Part shown: one piece after another, positions 35,247 through 44,515 of the stretch
Layout: the number at the start of each line of letters is the position of its first letter
Numbering within the stretch: position 1 is the first letter of the stretch
Assembly (NCBI RefSeq): GCF_003967355.1
Contig: NZ_BIFH01000015.1
Coordinates: 190,888-254,887, forward strand
Direction of reading: 5' to 3'
Source: Embleya hyalina
Lineage (GTDB): Bacteria; Actinomycetota; Actinomycetes; Streptomycetales; Streptomycetaceae
Length of the DNA stretch: 64,000 bases
Made by a program: the position numbers and the translations under genes
Notes under the pieces: generated by a model
What the model was told of the DNA's origin: nothing
The model's input: only the letters and a program-made list of their open reading frames with translations
The model's database searches: none

Positions 35247-36749
35247 CTAGAAGTCGTCCGGATACGGTGCCGACACCACCTCGACCACGCTCGGCGCCGG
35301 TGTCGCGTACCCCGGCAGCAGCTCGGACAGCAGTGCCCGCACCGCCCTCGTGTCGTTGACCGCCGCCGCCTCGTACAGCTCCGGCAGCCGGACCACCGCG
35401 TCCAGGGCCTGCCCCGGCGGCACCGTCGCCTGGATCCGCCGGTGCTCGGTGGGCAGTCGTTCCTCGCCGGCGGCGAACAGCGCCTCGTTGAGCTTCTCGC
35501 CGGGCCGCAGGCCGGTGAACCGGATCGGCACATTGGGCAGGTTCACCTGTTCGGCGAACTTGTGCACCAGGTCCACGATCCGTACCGGCTCGCCCATGTC
35601 GAGGACGAAGATCTCCCCGCCCTGGGCCATCCGGCCCGCCTCCAGGACCAGCCCGACGGCCTCCTCGATGGTCATGAAGAACCGGGTGACGTCGGGGTGC
35701 GTGACGGTGACCGGGCCGCCGGCGCGCAGTTGCTCGGCCAGTACGGACAGCAGCGAGCCGCGGCTGCCCAGCACGTTGCCGAACCGCACACCCGCGAACA
35801 CCCCGGGCGCCTGCGTGTTCGCCTGCACGATCAGCTCGGCCAGCCGCTTGGTGGCGCCGAGCACCGAGACCGGGTCCGCCGCCTTGTCGGTGGAGATCAG
35901 CACGAAGCGTTCGACCCCGATGTCCAGGGCCGCCCGGACCAGGTTCTCCGTACCCAGCACATTGGACTTCACCGCCTCGCACGGATGCCGCTCGAGCAGC
36001 GGCAGGTGCTTGTGCGCGGCGGCGTGGAAGACCACCTCCGGCTTGAGTTCGTGGAAGAGCTGCTCGATCCGCGGCCGATCCCGGATGTCGGCGATCACCA
36101 ACGACTCGTCGTCGAGCAACGCCTCGCCCCACACGTCGAGTTGCAACCGATGCAGGTTGGACTCGTCGTGGTCGAGCATGTACATCCGGCTCGGTCCGAA
36201 GCCGAACACCTGGCGGCACAGCTCGCTGCCGATCGAGCCGCCGGCGCCGGTGATCAGCACCCGACGCCCGGCGATCACCTCGCGCACCGACGCCGAGACC
36301 ACGTGCAGTTCCTGCCGACCGATCAGCCGGTTGACGTCGAGCATGCGCATGTCGCTGCCGACCACGTCGCGCCGCAACGCGACCAGGAAGGACGGCAGAT
36401 ATCGCACGGCGGCGCCGATCGCGGCCGCGCCGGCGGCGACCTTGCGGAACTCCTCGTGCGGAAGGCCCGGGATGGCCAGGACGACCACCTCGATGCCATG
36501 CTCCAATGCCACGTCGGTCAGGGCGTCGAGACCGCCCAGGACCGGAAGCAGATGTTGTGGATTGTCCGCGTCGGCGACCCGGACCCCGTCCTTGTCCGGA
36601 TCGTCGTCGAGAAATCCGATCGGACGCAACCCGAAATCGGGCGTCCGCAACAGATCCCTCGCCAACGCGCTGCCCGCCGACCCGGCCCCCACGACCAGGG
36701 TTCGCAGACCCGCTCCAGATACGTCCGTCGCTGCCGAACTCCGACCCAT
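35247..36749 (-). CDS. CapD-like nucleotide-sugar epimerase/dehydratase (soluble, no membrane domain)
   Basis: A 500-residue protein. An N-terminal Rossmann-like sensor domain (LRTLVVGAGSAGSAL, DDDPDKDG) is followed by the SDR catalytic domain: LITGAGGSIGSELCRQ binds NAD(P), and STDKAADPVSVLGATKRLAE matches the FlaA1/CapD-type active-site region rather than the classical YxxxK. The usual N-terminal membrane helices of CapD/WbpM are missing. It probably acts on UDP-HexNAc for surface polysaccharides. ATG 36749 is chosen for the GAGGGGGG site just upstream; a longer start at 36806 exists. Confidence 0.85.
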   Translation of the reverse strand: MGRSSAATDVSGAGLRTLVVGAGSAGSALARDLLRTPDFGLRPIGFLDDDPDKDGVRVADADNPQHLLPVLGGLDALTDVALEHGIEVVVLAIPGLPHEEFRKVAAGAAAIGAAVRYLPSFLVALRRDVVGSDMRMLDVNRLIGRQELHVVSASVREVIAGRRVLITGAGGSIGSELCRQVFGFGPSRMYMLDHDESNLHRLQLDVWGEALLDDESLVIADIRDRPRIEQLFHELKPEVVFHAAAHKHLPLLERHPCEAVKSNVLGTENLVRAALDIGVERFVLISTDKAADPVSVLGATKRLAELIVQANTQAPGVFAGVRFGNVLGSRGSLLSVLAEQLRAGGPVTVTHPDVTRFFMTIEEAVGLVLEAGRMAQGGEIFVLDMGEPVRIVDLVHKFAEQVNLPNVPIRFTGLRPGEKLNEALFAAGEERLPTEHRRIQATVPPGQALDAVVRLPELYEAAAVNDTRAVRALLSELLPGYATPAPSVVEVVSAPYPDDF

Positions 36750-37211
36750 CAAGCCCCCCTCGGTCAGGAGCAGCGTGATCGGCCTCGGATCGTGCACCGA
36801 CCACACGCGGCACCGACACGCCGGTGCAGCCAGGCGTCCCGCCTCGTCGCACCACGCCCACCCCGGCGGTCGTACGCAACTGCCCCTATTGCCCCCACAA
36901 CCCCCGACGGCCCCACGATCACGGCGTCACTTGCGGCCCAGGCGCATCGGGTGGACCAACAGCCGCGCAGGCAACCACCGGCACTCGGGATTCAGCGTAA
37001 GGCCCGTCCCGGGCCGCCGTCGCGGTTTTGCCCAAACGCCCGAGAGTTTGGTGTTTGCCGTTTGCGCGACGGAACGCCGCGCGGCTCCGCCACGTCCCCT
37101 TCTGTTCCCCGAGCACGAGAATCGGGCCCCACCCGTTCCGTCGCCCGGGCACGCGGATCGGCCCCACCCGCGACACACGCGGATGGGGCCGATCCCGAGT
37201 CCTGCGACCGC
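36750..37211. other. Intergenic region upstream of the CapD-like gene
   Basis: 462 bp between the CapD-like start and the stop of the ESX-like gene, both on the minus strand. Its right end holds the terminator hairpin at 37157-37193. A dyad CCAAAC...GTTTGG around 37031-37050 could be an operator for the CapD-like gene. No gene is seen. Confidence 0.5.
37157..37193 (-). terminator. Terminator hairpin after the large ESX-like gene
   Basis: ATCGGCCCCA-C-CCGCG pairs with CGCGG-A-TGGGGCCGAT around a 5-base loop, a 15-bp stem with one internal mismatch, 19 bp downstream of the ESX-like stop. Confidence 0.7.
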
Positions 37212-38669
37212 TCAGTCCACCACCGGCGGAGCCGTGGTGCGGTCGCCCACCCACGTCTCCTCCTCCTCGCGCAGGTAGTCGGCGCGCTGCCGCCGGTCGC
37301 GCCGGTCGCGCTCCCCGCCGCCCGCGCCCATCCCGCCGCCGCGCATCCCGCCGCGACCGGCGCCGGTCTGGCCGCCCGCACCCGCGCCCGCCCGCCCGGC
37401 CAGACCGGTGCCGCCGGAGGAGAACCGGCCGGACCCGCTCGCGGTACGCGGAGTACCGCCGACCACGCCACCGCTCTGCCCGGTGAACCGGCGCCCACCC
37501 GCGCCCCCGGGCCTGCCGCCGGACGGGTGCTCGCCGCCACCGCCGCCGCCGGGGCCGCGCCCGAAGGGCCGACCACCGGTGACCGGCTCGGTCGACGACT
37601 GGACGTTGGGGTTGCGCCCGTTGCCGAGAAGCGGGTTCGAGGTCAACTGGGCCTTGGTGACCCCGGTCTTGCCACCGGGCGGGATGCCGCCCTTGCCGCC
37701 GCCGAGCCCCGGCGGGAAGCCGCCGGGCAGACCACCGGGCGGATTCTGCTGGAAGGGACCGCTGCCACCGGGACCGGGCAGACCGGGACCCGTGGGCCCG
37801 GGGTCCGCCACCGGCGTGGGCCCGTTCTGGAACGGACCGGTGCCCTGGAGGTCGGTACCGGCCGGCGACACGTGGCCGCCGGGACTTCCGACACCCCCGG
37901 ACCCCGAGCCGCCCGAACCCGAGCCGTCGGAGCCGGAGTACACCACGCCGCCGCCGTCCCCGTTGGGCCCGTGCCCGGGGATCAGCGTCCCGCCGTCACG
38001 ACCCGTCCTGGTCCGTACCGTCGAGTTGTTGCCGCTCCGCCGAGGGTCGCCGGTCGTATCGCGGCCGCCGTTGTGCGTCACGTGCGGCAGCGCGGGCAGC
38101 GGCGGGAATTCCACCACCGGCGCCTTGGCCAGCGTCTCGGTGGTCACCGTGTAGGTGCTGCCCAGGCTCTCCATCCGCCGGATGGCCTCCTGGCGCGCCT
38201 GCTCCAACTCGGTCTTGGCCGAGGCGACCAGAACCTTCTTGTCGGGGCTGTCGCCGGGTTGGCACAGCAGCTTCTTGTCACCGTTGCTGTCCACGATGAC
38301 CTTGGCGTTCGCCGGCACCTCCGGCATGGTCAGCAGCGCGAAGCTCAACTCGCTGCCCGCGTGGTCCATCGCGGTGCCGACCGTGCCCGAGTGCTCCGCG
38401 AACTTGCGCGTCGCGACCATGACCTTGCCGGCCCAATCGCGGAAGCTGTCGGCGGACTTGCCCTTCCACTCCAGTCGGCTGATCCGCGTCTCCAACGCCG
38501 TCGTCAGCGTCTCCAGCGTCTCCTTGGCATCGAGCAACGCCTTTCCCGACGCCGTCAGTTCGGCGGGTCGCGCGCCGTCGATCATCTTCTTCAGCGCCTC
38601 GTGCGAAAACTCGTCGAACTTGGTGGGACCGTCTCCCCACCCGCCGCCACCGCCCGCATCCGCAACCAT
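37212..38669 (-). CDS. WXG100-domain protein with long Gly/Pro-rich tail (type VII secretion substrate-like)
   Basis: A 485-residue protein. Residues about 25-135 are helical and carry LEWKGKSADSFRDWAGKV, a WxG-type turn as in WXG100/ESX proteins. From about 190 the protein is Gly/Ser/Pro rich with repeats of GGSGSGG and PGG. It ends DYLREEEETWVGDRTTAPPVVD, similar to other actinobacterial ESX-associated tails. Such proteins are secreted by, or support, type VII secretion. The partner gene lies upstream on the same strand. Confidence 0.75.
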   Translation of the reverse strand: MVADAGGGGGWGDGPTKFDEFSHEALKKMIDGARPAELTASGKALLDAKETLETLTTALETRISRLEWKGKSADSFRDWAGKVMVATRKFAEHSGTVGTAMDHAGSELSFALLTMPEVPANAKVIVDSNGDKKLLCQPGDSPDKKVLVASAKTELEQARQEAIRRMESLGSTYTVTTETLAKAPVVEFPPLPALPHVTHNGGRDTTGDPRRSGNNSTVRTRTGRDGGTLIPGHGPNGDGGGVVYSGSDGSGSGGSGSGGVGSPGGHVSPAGTDLQGTGPFQNGPTPVADPGPTGPGLPGPGGSGPFQQNPPGGLPGGFPPGLGGGKGGIPPGGKTGVTKAQLTSNPLLGNGRNPNVQSSTEPVTGGRPFGRGPGGGGGGEHPSGGRPGGAGGRRFTGQSGGVVGGTPRTASGSGRFSSGGTGLAGRAGAGAGGQTGAGRGGMRGGGMGAGGGERDRRDRRQRADYLREEEETWVGDRTTAPPVVD

Positions 38670-38717
38670 CTCGTCACCCCGTCCCCGTAGTCCGCGTCAC
38701 GTCGAATCGGACCCCGT

Positions 38718-39143
38718 TCAGGGGGTCTTCGCCGGCGGCGCGGGAGCCGGCGCGTTGTTCGCGTAGTCCTGTTGCAGAGCCTTGTACTTGGCGGTGAACT
38801 CCGCCTCGTTGCCCTCGTACGTGCCCTGCACGTACTGGACGGTCATCTGCATCGCCTCGATCTGGCGCTTGAGCTGCGTCGAGAGGTCGATCAGCTCCGA
38901 GCGCACGTCGACGTAGGCCGACCACAGCCGGATCGCCTCGCCGAAGTTGCCCGAGGCGTCCAGCTCGACGCGGTTGTCCACCAGCTTGTGCGGTGCCGCG
39001 GTGGACGCGTCCAGGTCGTCCAACGCGCGCTGGACGTCCTTCTGGAACTGCACCATCGATTCCAGACCGACGGACAGCGCCTGCATGTCCGACGACGAAA
39101 CCCCCACGGGCCCGCCGTCACCGGTATCCGCGATGAGCACCAT
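38718..39143 (-). CDS. Small helical ESX partner-like protein
   Basis: A 141-residue protein, helical with a central coiled coil (LESMVQFQKDVQRALDDLDAS, VRSELIDLSTQLKRQIEAMQMTVQYVQGTY), the size of ESX/PE-PPE-type partners. It begins at ATG 39143, with GGGGGA about 9 bp upstream; a GTG at 39152 sits too close to that site. It lies 48 bp upstream of the WXG100-domain gene on the same strand, so the two are probably co-transcribed and act together. Confidence 0.65.
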   Translation of the reverse strand: MVLIADTGDGGPVGVSSSDMQALSVGLESMVQFQKDVQRALDDLDASTAAPHKLVDNRVELDASGNFGEAIRLWSAYVDVRSELIDLSTQLKRQIEAMQMTVQYVQGTYEGNEAEFTAKYKALQQDYANNAPAPAPPAKTP

Positions 39144-39398
39144 CTGCCACACTCCCCCGTGCGTGGAGCCGATACCTCACCCCGTCACCACGCAGCTAGT
39201 TACCAACGCACCGCGCGTGCCCCACATCCGAGGCGGCGCATCGCGGCACACCCGTATCCGTGTCCTCAGACTACCCAGCCGATATGACCGATGGGTACGG
39301 GGTAACCCTCGCTTCGGACGGTGACCGGGTATCGATTCGGTGAACCACGAACGCGCGGAATACCCGACATGTCCCATCGCCGGGTCCCCCGATGCGAA

Positions 39399-41180
39399 CT
39401 ATTCGGCCTCTTCGGCCAGTTCCAGCCAGCGCATCTCCAACTCGTCCCGCTCGTCCCGGATCGCGCGCAGCTCGGCGTCGAGCGCGGAGACCTTGTCGAA
39501 GTCGGTGGCATGCTCGGCCAGGCCGTCGTGCACCTTCTTCTCCCGGTCGGCCAGCTTGGTCAACTGCCGCTCGACACGCTGGAGTTCCTTCTTCGCCGCC
39601 CGGGTGTCCCCGCCACTGCGGCGGACCGGCGCGGCGGCGGTGGCGCCCGCCTCGACGACGGCGTGCCGGCGCTGGAGGTATTCCTCGATGCCGCCCGGCA
39701 ACATCCGCAAGGTACGGTCGCCGAGCAGCGCGAGCACCGTGTCGGTGGTGCGCTCGACGAAGTAGCGGTCGTGGCTGACGATCACCAGCGAACCCGGCCA
39801 GCCGTCGAGCAGGTCCTCGAGCTGGGTCAGCGTCTCGATGTCGAGGTCGTTGGTCGGTTCGTCCATGAACAGCACGTTGGGCTCGTCCATCAGCAGCCGC
39901 AGCAGCTGCAACCGGCGCCGCTCGCCACCGGACAGGTCGGCGACCGGCGTCCACTGCTTCTCGCCGGTGAAGCCGAACTGCTCGCACAGCTGACCGGCGG
40001 TCAGCTCCTTGCCCTTGCCGATCTCGACCCGCTCGCGCACCTGGGAGACCGCCTCCAGGACCCGCAACGTGCCCGGCAGTTCGACGACCTCCTGGGAGAG
40101 GTAGGCGAGCTTGACGGTGCGCCCGACCACGATCTTGCCCGCGGCCGGCTGCCGGTCCTCGTAGGCCGCGTCCTTGAGCGCGCGAAGCAGCGAGGTCTTG
40201 CCCGCGCCGTTGACCCCGACCAGGCCGATCCGGTCGCCCGGGCCCAGGTTCCAGGTCAGGTGCTCCAGGAGGGTCTTGGGGCCCGCCTCGATCCGTACGT
40301 CGAGCAGTTCGAACACGGTCTTGCCCAGGCGCGCGTTGGCGAAGCCGCGCAGCGCCAGGGTGTCGCGCGGCGGCGGCTCGTCGGCGATCAGCTCGTTCGC
40401 CGCCTCGATCCGGAACTTGGGCTTGGAGGTGCGCGCGGGGGCGCCGCGGCGCAGCCAGGCCAGCTCCTTGCGGACCAGGTTCTGCCGCTTGGTCTCCTCG
40501 GTGCTCGCGATCCGCGCGCGCTCGGCGCGGGCCAGGACGTACGCCGAGTAGCCGCCCTCGTAGTCGTGCACCTTGCCGCCCTGCACGTCCCACGTGCGGG
40601 TGCAGACCTCGTCCAGGAACCAGCGGTCGTGGGTGACCACGACGAGCGCGGAGCGCCGGGTCTTGAGGTGCCCGGCCAGCCAGGCGATGCCCTCGACGTC
40701 GAGGTGGTTGGTCGGCTCGTCGAGGATGATCAGGTCGTGCTCTTCGATCAGCAGCTTGGCCAGCGCGATCCGGCGCCGCTCACCGCCGGACAGCGGGCCG
40801 ATCACCGAGTCGATGCCGCTCTCGAAGCCGGGCATGGACAAGCCGCCGAACAGCCCGGTCAGCACATCGCGGATGCGCGCGTCGCCCGCCCACTCGTGCT
40901 CGGGGCGGTCGCCGACGATCTCCCGGCGCACGGTGGCCGTCGGATCGAGGTCGTCCTGCTGGCTGAGGATGCCCAGGCTGAGCCCGCCCACGTGGGTGAC
41001 CCGGCCCGAATCGACCGGTTCCCGCTGGGCCATCACCCGGATCAGCGTGGTCTTGCCGTCACCGTTGCGACCCACGACCCCGATCCGGTCGCCTTCGGCC
41101 ACACCGAGGGACACTTCGTCGAGCAGGGTGCGCATGACGTACGCCTTGCCGACTGACTCAAGATTGACCAGGTTCGCCAT
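39399..41180 (-). CDS. ABC-F family ATPase (Uup/EttA-like)
   Basis: A 593-residue protein with two ABC domains and no membrane helices. The first Walker A is GVVGRNGDGKTTL near 37, with signature LSGGERRR and Walker B LIILDEPTNHLD; the second has GLVGVNGAGKTSL, LSGGERRR and FMDEPTNDLD. The linker contains the P-site tip region (KPKFRIEAANELIADEPP), and a C-terminal coiled coil (RAAKKELQRVERQLTKLADRE) is of the Uup type. ABC-F proteins act on ribosomes in translation quality control or antibiotic protection; the Uup-like class is more likely here. Confidence 0.92.
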   Translation of the reverse strand: MANLVNLESVGKAYVMRTLLDEVSLGVAEGDRIGVVGRNGDGKTTLIRVMAQREPVDSGRVTHVGGLSLGILSQQDDLDPTATVRREIVGDRPEHEWAGDARIRDVLTGLFGGLSMPGFESGIDSVIGPLSGGERRRIALAKLLIEEHDLIILDEPTNHLDVEGIAWLAGHLKTRRSALVVVTHDRWFLDEVCTRTWDVQGGKVHDYEGGYSAYVLARAERARIASTEETKRQNLVRKELAWLRRGAPARTSKPKFRIEAANELIADEPPPRDTLALRGFANARLGKTVFELLDVRIEAGPKTLLEHLTWNLGPGDRIGLVGVNGAGKTSLLRALKDAAYEDRQPAAGKIVVGRTVKLAYLSQEVVELPGTLRVLEAVSQVRERVEIGKGKELTAGQLCEQFGFTGEKQWTPVADLSGGERRRLQLLRLLMDEPNVLFMDEPTNDLDIETLTQLEDLLDGWPGSLVIVSHDRYFVERTTDTVLALLGDRTLRMLPGGIEEYLQRRHAVVEAGATAAAPVRRSGGDTRAAKKELQRVERQLTKLADREKKVHDGLAEHATDFDKVSALDAELRAIRDERDELEMRWLELAEEAE

Positions 41181-41235
41181 CAGACCGAACCGCCGTACCG
41201 CAACGCTCGCATTCGACCAAGCCTAACGGTCCCCA

Positions 41236-42177
41236 CTACACCGTGTTCTCGCGCTCCACCGGAACGACCCGGCGCGGCAGTACCCGGGCCCCGGGCACCG
41301 CGCCGAACGCGACCCGCGCGGCCCGGCAGGTGCCGGAGTCGGTCAGCCGCTCGGCCACCAGGTGGGCGGTCTCCCGGTCCGGTGCCAGGAACGCGCAGGT
41401 GGGTCCGGAGCCGGAGACCAGCGAGCCGACGGCGCCCGCGGCCATCCCCGCCGCGAGCGTCGCGGCCAGCGCGGGCCGCAGCGACAGCGCGGCCGGTTGC
41501 AGATCGTTGACCAGGTTCGCGCCCAGCGCGTGCGCGTCGCCCGCCCGCAGCGCGGCGATCAACTCGGCCCGCGGCGCGGGCGGCCCGACGGGCTCGCCGG
41601 CCAGCTCGCGCAGCCGGTCGCACTCGCCGTAGACGGCGGGCGTGGACAGCCCGCCGTCGGCGAGCGCGAAGACCCAGTGGAAGCGCGCCGTGGTCGGCAC
41701 CGACGCCAGCCGCTCGCCCCGCCCGGTGCCGATCGCGGTCCCGCCCAGGTCGGAGAACGGTACGTCGCTGCCCAGCTCCGCGCCGAGCCGGCGCAACATC
41801 GGGCGCGGGGTGTCGCCGCGCCACAGCGTGTCGCACGCGAGCAGCGTGGCCGCGGCGTCCGCGCTGCCGCCGGCCATGCCGCCCGCGACCGGGATGCCCT
41901 TGCGGATGTGGATGCCCACGTTCGGCTCGCGGCCGAGCCGGTCGGCGAGCAGGATCGCCGCGCGCGCGGCCAGGTTGTTGTGGTCCAGCGGGACGTCGCC
42001 GACGCCCTCGCCCTCGCAGGTCACCTCGAGCCGGTCCGCGGGGGTGACGGTGACCTCGTCGTACAGCGACACGGCGTGGAAGACGCTGACCAGCTCGTGA
42101 AAGCCGTCGGGCCGCACACCACCGACCGCGAGCTGCAGATTGACCTTCGCGGGAACGCTGACGGTGACGGAAGACAC
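41236..42177 (-). CDS. ispE: 4-diphosphocytidyl-2-C-methyl-D-erythritol kinase
   Basis: A 313-residue GHMP kinase of the MEP isoprenoid pathway. Marks include VSVPAKVNLQLAVGGVRPDGFHEL and the ATP-binding loop IPVAGGMAGGSADAAATL, then LGSDVPF and GSLVSGSGPTCAFL. GTG 42177 is chosen because GAAGGAG lies 11 bp upstream and the protein starts at the family position; the frame itself extends to the ksgA stop. It follows ksgA on the same strand, the common ksgA-ispE order. Confidence 0.92.
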   Translation of the reverse strand: MSSVTVSVPAKVNLQLAVGGVRPDGFHELVSVFHAVSLYDEVTVTPADRLEVTCEGEGVGDVPLDHNNLAARAAILLADRLGREPNVGIHIRKGIPVAGGMAGGSADAAATLLACDTLWRGDTPRPMLRRLGAELGSDVPFSDLGGTAIGTGRGERLASVPTTARFHWVFALADGGLSTPAVYGECDRLRELAGEPVGPPAPRAELIAALRAGDAHALGANLVNDLQPAALSLRPALAATLAAGMAAGAVGSLVSGSGPTCAFLAPDRETAHLVAERLTDSGTCRAARVAFGAVPGARVLPRRVVPVERENTV

Positions 42178-42279
42178 GGCTAGTGGAACTCCTTCGTGGC
42201 CCGGTCGGGCCTCTTCGGACGCGGGCCGTGCGAACTCCCCGGCACCGTCGCCGATGGTATCGACGGCGGCACCCGGCAC

Positions 42280-43179
42280 TCAGTCGCGGGGCTCGTTCGG
42301 GGCGGCTTCGGGGCGGCTGTCGGGGCGGTGCTCGGCGATCCGGGCGAACTCCGCCACCCCCAGCGCCTCGCCGCGCGTGCGCGGGTCGATCCCGGCCGCG
42401 CGCAGCGCCTCCTCGGCCCCGGCCGCCGAGCCGGCCCAGCCCGCCAGCGCCGCCCGCAGCGTCTTGCGCCGCTGCGCGAAGGCCGCGTCCACCACCGCGA
42501 ACACCTCCGCGCGGGTCGCGGTGGTCGGCGGCGGGTCGCGGCGTACGAACGACACCAGGCCGGAGTCGACGTTGGGCGCGGGCCAGAACACGTTGCGCCC
42601 GATCGCACCCGCGCGCTTGACGTCCGCGTACCAGGCGGCCTTGACCGACGGCACCCCGTACACCTTGCCGCCGGGCGTCGCCGCGAGCCGGTCGGCCACC
42701 TCCGACTGCACCATCACCAGCAGTCGATCGAGCGAGGGGAAGGTCTGGAGCATGTGCAGCAGCACCGGCACCGAGACGTTGTAGGGCAGGTTCGCCACCA
42801 ACGCGGTGGGCGCCGGGCCGGGCAGCTCGGCGACCGTCATGGCGTCGGCGTGCACGAGCGCGAAATCGGCCGCCCGCTCCGGCATCCGGGCCGCGATCGT
42901 GGTCGGCAGGTGCCGGGCCAGGACCGGGTCGATCTCGATCGCGACCACCCGCGCGGCGCTCTCCAGCAGGGCCAGGGTCAACGAGCCGAGGCCGGGGCCG
43001 ATCTCGACGACGACGTCGTCGGGCCGCACACCCGCGGTCCGCACGATGCGGCGCACCGTGTTGGCGTCGATCACGAAGTTCTGGCCGAGCTGTTTGGTCG
43101 GGCGCACACCCAGGGCCTCGGCGAGCGCACGGATGTCCGCGGCACCGAGGAGTCCCGGTCCCGCGGGAAGATCACTCAC
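42280..43179 (-). CDS. rsmA: 16S rRNA (adenine(1518)-N6/adenine(1519)-N6)-dimethyltransferase
   Basis: A 299-residue SAM methyltransferase (KsgA). The pattern [17 protein letters not shown], then [17 protein letters not shown] binds SAM, and the catalytic [15 protein letters not shown] is present. It dimethylates two adenosines in the 3' end of 16S rRNA during 30S maturation; loss gives kasugamycin resistance. The GTG start overlaps the rpfB stop by 4 bp. Confidence 0.95.
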   Translation of the reverse strand: MSDLPAGPGLLGAADIRALAEALGVRPTKQLGQNFVIDANTVRRIVRTAGVRPDDVVVEIGPGLGSLTLALLESAARVVAIEIDPVLARHLPTTIAARMPERAADFALVHADAMTVAELPGPAPTALVANLPYNVSVPVLLHMLQTFPSLDRLLVMVQSEVADRLAATPGGKVYGVPSVKAAWYADVKRAGAIGRNVFWPAPNVDSGLVSFVRRDPPPTTATRAEVFAVVDAAFAQRRKTLRAALAGWAGSAAGAEEALRAAGIDPRTRGEALGVAEFARIAEHRPDSRPEAAPNEPRD

Positions 43180-44336
43180 GAGAAGAGCCTACTGCCGCAC
43201 AGCGGCCACGGACTCGCCCCGCGCTGGACATACATGAGCTTTGCCCGATATGTCTGCTCGGACGCGGGCGCCTGACTGGCCACCCCGGTACCGCCCATCG
43301 ACTGCCAGGTCTGCGCGTCGAACTGGTAGAGCCCGTGATAGGTCCCCGAGCCGTCCACCACGTTCGCCCGGCCGCCCGACTCGCACTGCGCGAGCGCGTT
43401 CCAGTTGAGCTGGTCGGCCCCGGCCACCGAGTTCGGCATCTCCTTGGTGCCGACCTTGACGATCTGGGTGACCGGCTCCTTGATCACCTTCTCCGAGATC
43501 TTGCGCGGCTCCTGCTTGACGCCGTTGACCGTCTCGTACGAGTAGGTGATCTGCCGCAGCCCGACCACGCCCTTGGTGGCGACCTCCTCGGTGCCCTTGA
43601 ACTGGGTCGGGTCGTCCTGCTTGGTGGTCTTGAACGGGATCTTCTCGTCCTTGGTCACGGTGGTGCCGGTGACCCGCAGGATCGAGATGGTCTGCCCCTG
43701 CTGCGGATACGCGTCGGTCGGCACGTCCATCCGGTCCTGCGGCCCTATCGCGATGCCCGCCTGGTCCAGGGCGGCCTGCACGGTGGCCGCGTTGGTCCGC
43801 AGCGGGATGGTCTTGCCGTCGACCAGGAACGTGATCGCGCGTTCGGTGCGCACGTCCAGGTTGAGCCCCTGCCGGCCGATCGGCAGATCGCGCGAGACGG
43901 ACAGGTAGGCGCCGTCCGCCCGCACCCCGACCTGCTCCAGCGCCTCGGCCACCGACTTCGCGGTCACCCAGACCTGCTGCGGCCGGCCGTCGACGGTCAG
44001 GGTCAGCAGGCGGCCGTAGCGCACCGCGATCCGATCGCCGTCCTCGATGCCCGCCTTGCGGCCGGGCGCGACGATGTCGTGCTCGCCCACCTTGACGTCC
44101 TGGCGGTCGAGCAGCCCGGAGACGTCGGAGGCGAAGGTGTGCACGGTGCGCTCCTCGCCGTCCACGACGAGCTTGACCGTCTTGTCGTAGGCGACGAAGG
44201 CGGTGGTGCCGCCGACCAGGACGGCGACCACCAGGGCCTGCGGGACGAGCGAGCGCAGGGACGGGCCGGGGCGGCTGCCGCCCCTCCCCGCCCGGGCGGA
44301 GGTACGCCTGCGGGCGGAGCCGGCGGAACGACTCAA
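43176..44336 (-). CDS. Resuscitation-promoting factor, RpfB type (DUF348 x3, G5, transglycosylase)
   Basis: A 386-residue secreted protein. A basic N-terminus, one transmembrane segment ([19 protein letters not shown]), three DUF348 repeats ([40 protein letters not shown]), a G5 domain (250-310) and a C-terminal Rpf lysozyme-like domain with [20 protein letters not shown], the catalytic Glu in CESGG. It remodels peptidoglycan during spore germination or resuscitation. The start is set at TTG 44336, with AGGAG 7 bp upstream, in preference to the longer frame. It overlaps ksgA. Confidence 0.92.
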   Translation of the reverse strand: MSRSAGSARRRTSARAGRGGSRPGPSLRSLVPQALVVAVLVGGTTAFVAYDKTVKLVVDGEERTVHTFASDVSGLLDRQDVKVGEHDIVAPGRKAGIEDGDRIAVRYGRLLTLTVDGRPQQVWVTAKSVAEALEQVGVRADGAYLSVSRDLPIGRQGLNLDVRTERAITFLVDGKTIPLRTNAATVQAALDQAGIAIGPQDRMDVPTDAYPQQGQTISILRVTGTTVTKDEKIPFKTTKQDDPTQFKGTEEVATKGVVGLRQITYSYETVNGVKQEPRKISEKVIKEPVTQIVKVGTKEMPNSVAGADQLNWNALAQCESGGRANVVDGSGTYHGLYQFDAQTWQSMGGTGVASQAPASEQTYRAKLMYVQRGASPWPLCGSRLFS

Positions 44337-44442
44337 GGGTGCTCCTGAGGGGTTTCCGGGGGTCGGGTCCGGGGGTGTGATCCCGGGTGCGGGCCGAGGT
44401 TCCGCCCGACGAGCACCGGACTGTACACCGGCCCGGGACGCG

Positions 44443-44482
44443 GGCCGGCCGCCGCCCGGTCGTCCGGGTGACGGGCGGCCGG
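44443..44482 (-). terminator. Strong hairpin downstream of tatD
   Basis: GCCGGCCGCC plus CG pairs with CGGGCGGCCGGC around a small loop, 34 bp after the tatD stop on the minus strand. It probably ends the metG-tatD transcript before rpfB. Confidence 0.6.
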
Positions 44483-44515
44483 CGCGCACCGGCCCGCGGC
44501 GGGCCGGCGGGGCAA

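Noticed and set aside
34812-38690. A 1292-codon plus-strand open frame opposite the CapD-like and ESX-like genes
   Set aside because: It is antisense to two well-supported genes, and its translation is low-complexity His/Arg/Val with no domain, as expected from G/C-biased third positions.
42178-42279. A longer IspE starting directly after the ksgA stop
   Set aside because: The extra 34 residues have no family counterpart, and GTG 42177 has a good ribosome binding site and the standard family N-terminus.
44337-44515. A c-di-AMP (ydaO-type) riboswitch ahead of rpfB
   Set aside because: Some streptomycete rpf genes carry one, but the 180-bp upstream region here lacks recognisable conserved ydaO motifs and mostly holds the tatD terminator.
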